Below, piece after piece: positions 61,001-64,000 of a DNA stretch of 64,000 nucleotides; position 1 is the first letter of the stretch; the number at the start of each line of letters is the position of its first letter. Origin of the DNA: Tistrella mobilis (lineage in GTDB: Bacteria; Pseudomonadota; Alphaproteobacteria; Tistrellales; Tistrellaceae); contig NZ_JBBIAB010000006.1 of the NCBI RefSeq assembly GCF_039634785.1, positions 186,001 to 250,000 of the forward strand, written 5' to 3'. The notes under the pieces were generated by a model, which was not told the DNA's origin, made no database searches, and worked only from the letters and a program-made list of their open reading frames with translations. A program made the translations under genes and the position numbers.

Positions 61001-61894
61001 ATGTCGGGCAGCAGCACCTACCGATCCGACCCGAGGCCGGCTGGCGAGGCCGCGCGCCCCGGCACCGACGTTCCGGCTGGCAGCCTGCGTGGCATCATCC
61101 TGAACGGCTTTCGCCATATCGAGCCCAATCTCGTGCCGGTGTCGATCGCCGGTGCGGTGATGATGCCGGCCTATTGGATGGTCTGGACCTTCCTCTTTCC
61201 CCAGGCCTATGAAAATCTCGGCCTGCGCCTGGCCGGGTCGGTGCTGTGCCTGCTGCTTGCCTTCCGCCGGCGCTGGCCGGCGCGGCTGCAGCCCTGGATC
61301 CCGGCGGTCTGGCTGGTGATGCTGGGCTATTGCCTGCCCTTCTTCTTCACCTTCATGACGGTGATGAACGGCGGTTCGGTCATCTGGCAGATGTCGACCC
61401 TGACGGCGCTGTTCCTTCTGGTGCTGCTGGTCGACTGGTTCAGCCTGATCATGCTGTTCCTGATCGGCACCGGGCTTGGGGTGGCGATGGCCCTGATCAC
61501 CGGCCCGCCCCAACACGACGTGGCGATCTATGCCGAATACGCCCCGATCCTGGCCTTCGGCCTGCTGGGCGGTGCGATTTTCAACTACAACGCCGCCAAT
61601 TCGCGGGCGGTGCGCGAACGGGCGCTCGCCGAAAGCGGTCGGGCTGCCGGGCGCATGGTGCAGACGCCGCTGATGAGCATCCGGACCTCGGCCCGTTCGC
61701 TGGAGACCTATCTGCCCGGGCTGGTGCGCAGCCATCGCATCGCCCGCGCCCAGGGCGTGCCGGTGGAGAGCTTCGACGATGCGCATCTCGAGGCCCTGCT
61801 GCACGTGCCCGCCCGGATCGACGACGACTGCGCCGAGGTCGCCCGCCGCCTCCAGGCCTTGGGAGATCCGGCCGAACTTCGCCGTCGCAGCTGA
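61001..61894 (+). CDS. CqsS-like receptor lacking kinase catalytic domain
   Basis: A 297-residue membrane protein whose N-terminal about 200 residues match the Vibrio CqsS sensor: RHIEPNL, PAYWMVWTFLFPQAYENLGL, then GYCLPFFFTFM and IWQMSTLTALFL, with six membrane helices. The following helical part still resembles the CqsS dimerisation domain (TPLMSIRTSARSLETYLP), but the phospho-acceptor His position is Arg218. The ATPase and receiver domains are absent. The protein ends naturally in RRRS with a normal stop. It probably binds an alpha-hydroxyketone and signals through the upstream kinase (inference). Confidence 0.8.
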   Translation: MSGSSTYRSDPRPAGEAARPGTDVPAGSLRGIILNGFRHIEPNLVPVSIAGAVMMPAYWMVWTFLFPQAYENLGLRLAGSVLCLLLAFRRRWPARLQPWIPAVWLVMLGYCLPFFFTFMTVMNGGSVIWQMSTLTALFLLVLLVDWFSLIMLFLIGTGLGVAMALITGPPQHDVAIYAEYAPILAFGLLGGAIFNYNAANSRAVRERALAESGRAAGRMVQTPLMSIRTSARSLETYLPGLVRSHRIARAQGVPVESFDDAHLEALLHVPARIDDDCAEVARRLQALGDPAELRRRS

Positions 61895-62030
61895 CGACCG
61901 GCGGAGGGGGCATTTTACACGGAACTCACTCAAACCGTGTTCGATCGCACAAGCATCGGCACGGCGGTACCATTATGATGAAGCCGCAGCTGCCCGATGG
62001 GCGGCCGTAAAATATCGCAACGGGGCAGGC

Positions 62031-62663
62031 ATGATTTCGACGGCGTTTCTGGTGCTGCATGTGGGGGCGGGCGCCCTGGCGCTGGCGAGTGGCTTGACCC
62101 TGATGGTCCTGCCGGGCAAGGGCAATGACCGCCACCGACGGATCGGCCGGGTTTTCGGCTGGTCGATGGCGGTATCGCTTGCCGCCTCGGTGGTGCTGGC
62201 GCTGGTGAACTTCTCGTCCTTCCTGCTCGCCATTGCCGGATTTTCGGCCTATCTGCTCGCCGCCGGCTGGCGTGCCGCCCGCCGGCGCAAGGCGGAGCCG
62301 GGCATGGCCGACCGGCTGATCGCCGGGCTGATGCTGGGCCTGGCCCTGGTGATGATCGTCGCCGGCCTGACCGGTGCGGTGGGCGGGGCGGCCAATGTCG
62401 TCATGCCGGTCTTCGGCCTGATCGGCGGCGCGCTTGCCTGCCAGGACCTGATGGAGGTGAGCCGCGTCGGCCCGCCGCGCATCGCCCGCCACCTTTCGCG
62501 CATGATGGGCGCGCTGATCGGCACCATCACCGCCGCCCTGGTCGTCAACGGCCCGACCCTCGGCCTGCCCCCGATCGCCACCTGGCTGGTGCCGACGGTG
62601 CTGGTGGTGCCGGCGATCGTGTGGTGGAACGTCCGGCTACGGCGGGCGAGCGGGCAGGGCTGA
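62031..62663 (+). CDS. Membrane protein of unknown function (paralogue of 47108-47818)
   Basis: A 210-residue protein with about seven hydrophobic helices. It starts MISTAFLVLHVGAGALALAS and has the HRRIGRVFGWSMAV loop, which recalls DUF2306-like membrane proteins. It shares GWRA, AEPGMADR, VAGLTG and the end WNVRLRRA with the product of 47108-47818. GGGGCAGG precedes ATG 62031. Its last 119 bp overlap the convergent DUF3325 gene. Confidence 0.78.
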   Translation: MISTAFLVLHVGAGALALASGLTLMVLPGKGNDRHRRIGRVFGWSMAVSLAASVVLALVNFSSFLLAIAGFSAYLLAAGWRAARRRKAEPGMADRLIAGLMLGLALVMIVAGLTGAVGGAANVVMPVFGLIGGALACQDLMEVSRVGPPRIARHLSRMMGALIGTITAALVVNGPTLGLPPIATWLVPTVLVVPAIVWWNVRLRRASGQG

Positions 62664-62919
62664 CGGTCAGCAGCAGCGTGAAGGCAACCCCCGCGACCGG
62701 CATCAGGCAGATCCAGGCCGCGAGGCCGATGCCCCAGCCGCGGTCGTGGACGGCGAGAGCCGCCGAGGCGGTGAGGGCAAGACTGCCGGCAAGGCGCAGG
62801 GCGGCAGCCTGTGATCGGCGCGGCGGGCGATTCCACACCTGTCGGTGGTGGCGTTCCATGGCCAGGCCGAGACCCGCGAACCCCGCCAGGGACAGGAACA
62901 GGGCGGTGAGCAGGATCAT
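62545..62919 (-). CDS. DUF3325 small membrane protein
   Basis: A 124-residue protein with three hydrophobic helices (ILLTALFLSLAGFAGLGLAM, LRLAGSLALTASAALAV, GLAAWICLMPVAGVAFTLLL), typical of DUF3325, found next to PepSY-TM genes in siderophore-uptake loci. The C-terminal about 30 residues (Ser/Pro/Arg-rich) are encoded opposite the neighbouring gene's end. The start overlaps the PepSY-TM stop by 4 bp (ATGA). Confidence 0.82.
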   Translation of the reverse strand: MILLTALFLSLAGFAGLGLAMERHHRQVWNRPPRRSQAAALRLAGSLALTASAALAVHDRGWGIGLAAWICLMPVAGVAFTLLLTVSPARSPAVAGRSTTRSPAPPAPSAPARWRSGAGRGSGR

Positions 62920-64000
62920 GCCGCCTCCTTCCGCAGCCTGCGGCGCAGGCGGAGACTGATGAGGCCGAGCCCCAGGCCCGCGATGACCGCCGACAGATGC
63001 ACGCCGATCACAACGGCATCACCTGTCCGCCATCCGTCGAGGGCATAGCCGCCGGAACTCCCGAGATCGAGCACCGGCAGCGCGATGCACAGCAGGGCCG
63101 AGAGACCGCATTGCACCGGCCAGCCGCGCTCCGGCGGCACGGTGAAACCGTGGATGATCGCGGCGATCCAGACCGCCAGAAAGCAGCCGAGTTCGGCCGG
63201 CGCGCGTAACGGCATGTCCGCGGGCAGCAGGCGATTGGCCCAGAGCAGGGCAATGCAGGCAAGCAGCAGCCCGGCGACGGCCCCGATATTGGCCCTGGCC
63301 ACACGGTCGGGGAACCGGTCCCCGTCCTTGCGGGGACGACTGGTGAACAGCACCAGGCCGGTTGCGATCATTGCCGAGCCGGCGGCGCCGGCGGCGAAAT
63401 AGGACCAGCGGATCCAGGGATCGGCGAAGGATACCCGGTGCAGACCGATCATCGCCCCCTGGACGTGGTGGGCGGGCCGCAGATCTTCGGGCCCGGAGAG
63501 GCGGATGCCGGTGACGCCGTCGAAGCGGGTGACCTGCGCGACGCGGACCAGACGCCGGTCCCAGGCATCGTGGAGCTGGACCAGGGCCGCGGCGTCGCCC
63601 GGATGGTCGATGATGATGACGCGCACACCCTGGCTGCCGTCGGGGCGGCGGAGGCTGTCGAGCATCGGTTCGAGGGGAGCCGGAGGTGCGGAACGGCCCG
63701 CGGCAGGGCGCGTCGGCGGCTCCGGTGCTAGTTCCGCCAGAAAGCTGCCGCGGCTGCCGTCATAGAGCCGGTCCACCGCTGCCGGCATGTAAGTGTCGTA
63801 GAGGATGGCGAGGCCGGTATAGGTGATCATCAGATGGAAGGGGAGAAACAGCACCCCCGCCAGCAGATGACCGTCGAGCCAGGCCCGCCTGGGGTTCGAC
63901 GCCGGGCGGAAGGTGAAGACGTCCTTGAAGATCCGCTTGTGGATCAGCACGCCGGCCGCCAGCGCCACCAGCATGGCCATGGCCGCCGCCCCCACCACCC
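62916..64000 (-). CDS. PepSY-associated membrane protein, C-terminal part
   Basis: Partial gene; the N-terminus lies beyond the right edge, so about 360 residues are visible. It is a PepSY-TM family protein: FRPASNPRRAWLDGHLLAGV, LPFHLMITYTGLAILY, HHVQGAMIGLHRVSFADPWI and RWSYFAAGAAGSAMIATGLV. Family members sit in the inner membrane next to TonB-dependent siderophore receptors and may reduce ferric siderophores. With the coupled DUF3325 gene this suggests an iron-uptake locus continuing to the right. Confidence 0.87.
   Translation of the reverse strand, partial: VVGAAAMAMLVALAAGVLIHKRIFKDVFTFRPASNPRRAWLDGHLLAGVLFLPFHLMITYTGLAILYDTYMPAAVDRLYDGSRGSFLAELAPEPPTRPAAGRSAPPAPLEPMLDSLRRPDGSQGVRVIIIDHPGDAAALVQLHDAWDRRLVRVAQVTRFDGVTGIRLSGPEDLRPAHHVQGAMIGLHRVSFADPWIRWSYFAAGAAGSAMIATGLVLFTSRPRKDGDRFPDRVARANIGAVAGLLLACIALLWANRLLPADMPLRAPAELGCFLAVWIAAIIHGFTVPPERGWPVQCGLSALLCIALPVLDLGSSGGYALDGWRTGDAVVIGVHLSAVIAGLGLGLISLRLRRRLRKEAA

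Noticed and set aside
61001-61894. Reading the CqsS-like gene as a sequencing-truncated full kinase
   Set aside because: DNA after the stop (61895-62030) encodes no ATPase motifs in any frame, and the acceptor His is already replaced, so the shortening is not a simple frameshift.

Overview
The window is a GC-rich chromosomal segment of a free-living alphaproteobacterium. A GapR-type DUF2312 protein, a DUF1244 protein, a one-piece indolepyruvate:ferredoxin oxidoreductase, bufferin genes and the dense, ATGA-coupled gene layout all fit Alphaproteobacteria. Rhodospirillales/Tistrella-like is my best guess, but no rRNA or other genus marker is present. I see no rRNA, tRNA, CRISPR array, prophage or insertion sequence. 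The window carries about 55 protein genes; the first and last run off the edges.

Layout. 1-13.3 kb: a catabolic island. On the minus strand lie BKACE, a complete oligopeptide-type ABC importer with its two ATPases fused, a GntR/FCD regulator, a class III aminotransferase and hydantoinase/oxoprolinase subunits A and B. Facing away is a DUF35-thiolase pair. Two minus-strand promoters here share the layout TTGACA-N16-(-10) with a TTTGATCAAA palindrome, which ties the island together. 13.4-17.3 kb: AraC-type membrane regulator, epoxide-hydrolase-like enzyme and gamma-glutamyltransferase. 17.4-19.5 kb: arsR-acr3-arsH arsenic resistance operon. 19.6-24.1 kb: lactate permease, and a MocR regulator divergent from a threonine-dehydratase-like enzyme. 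24.2-25.5 kb: a CqsA-type autoinducer synthase. 26.0-28.5 kb: a bufferin (DUF2282/MNIO/DUF2063/DoxX) operon. 28.4-37.3 kb: housekeeping and small-molecule genes (cupin, gapR, AraC, XapX-amidohydrolase, DUF1244, N-formylglutamate amidohydrolase-like, creatininase, glycerate kinase, TetR/RidA).

37.3-43.0 kb: an unusual operon of a 55-residue peptide, a thiamine-diphosphate enzyme and two large proteins that together hold three heme-oxygenase-like diiron (HDO) domains. Each HDO domain follows a winged-helix/RRE-like domain starting with RRP[RK]L. It reads as a candidate undescribed peptide-natural-product (RiPP-like) pathway. 43.2-55.4 kb: M20 amidohydrolase coupled to a 7TM-GGDEF-EAL protein, a membrane protein, UbiB/ABC1 kinase, oligoendopeptidase F, an orphan NtrC-type regulator, and an MpaB-type oxygenase with its TetR regulator. 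55.8-59.3 kb: indolepyruvate:ferredoxin oxidoreductase. 59.5-61.9 kb: a membrane histidine kinase followed 5 bp later by a CqsS-like receptor that has kept the sensor domain but lost the phospho-acceptor histidine and the ATPase domain. 62.0-64.0 kb: membrane proteins, ending in a PepSY-TM protein.

The two most interesting systems are (i) an alpha-hydroxyketone quorum-sensing system split between cqsA (24.2 kb) and a kinase-less CqsS-like receptor with a neighbouring kinase (59.5-61.9 kb), and (ii) the peptide/ThDP/triple-HDO cluster. Family assignments rest on motifs and remembered family sequences. No database search was possible.
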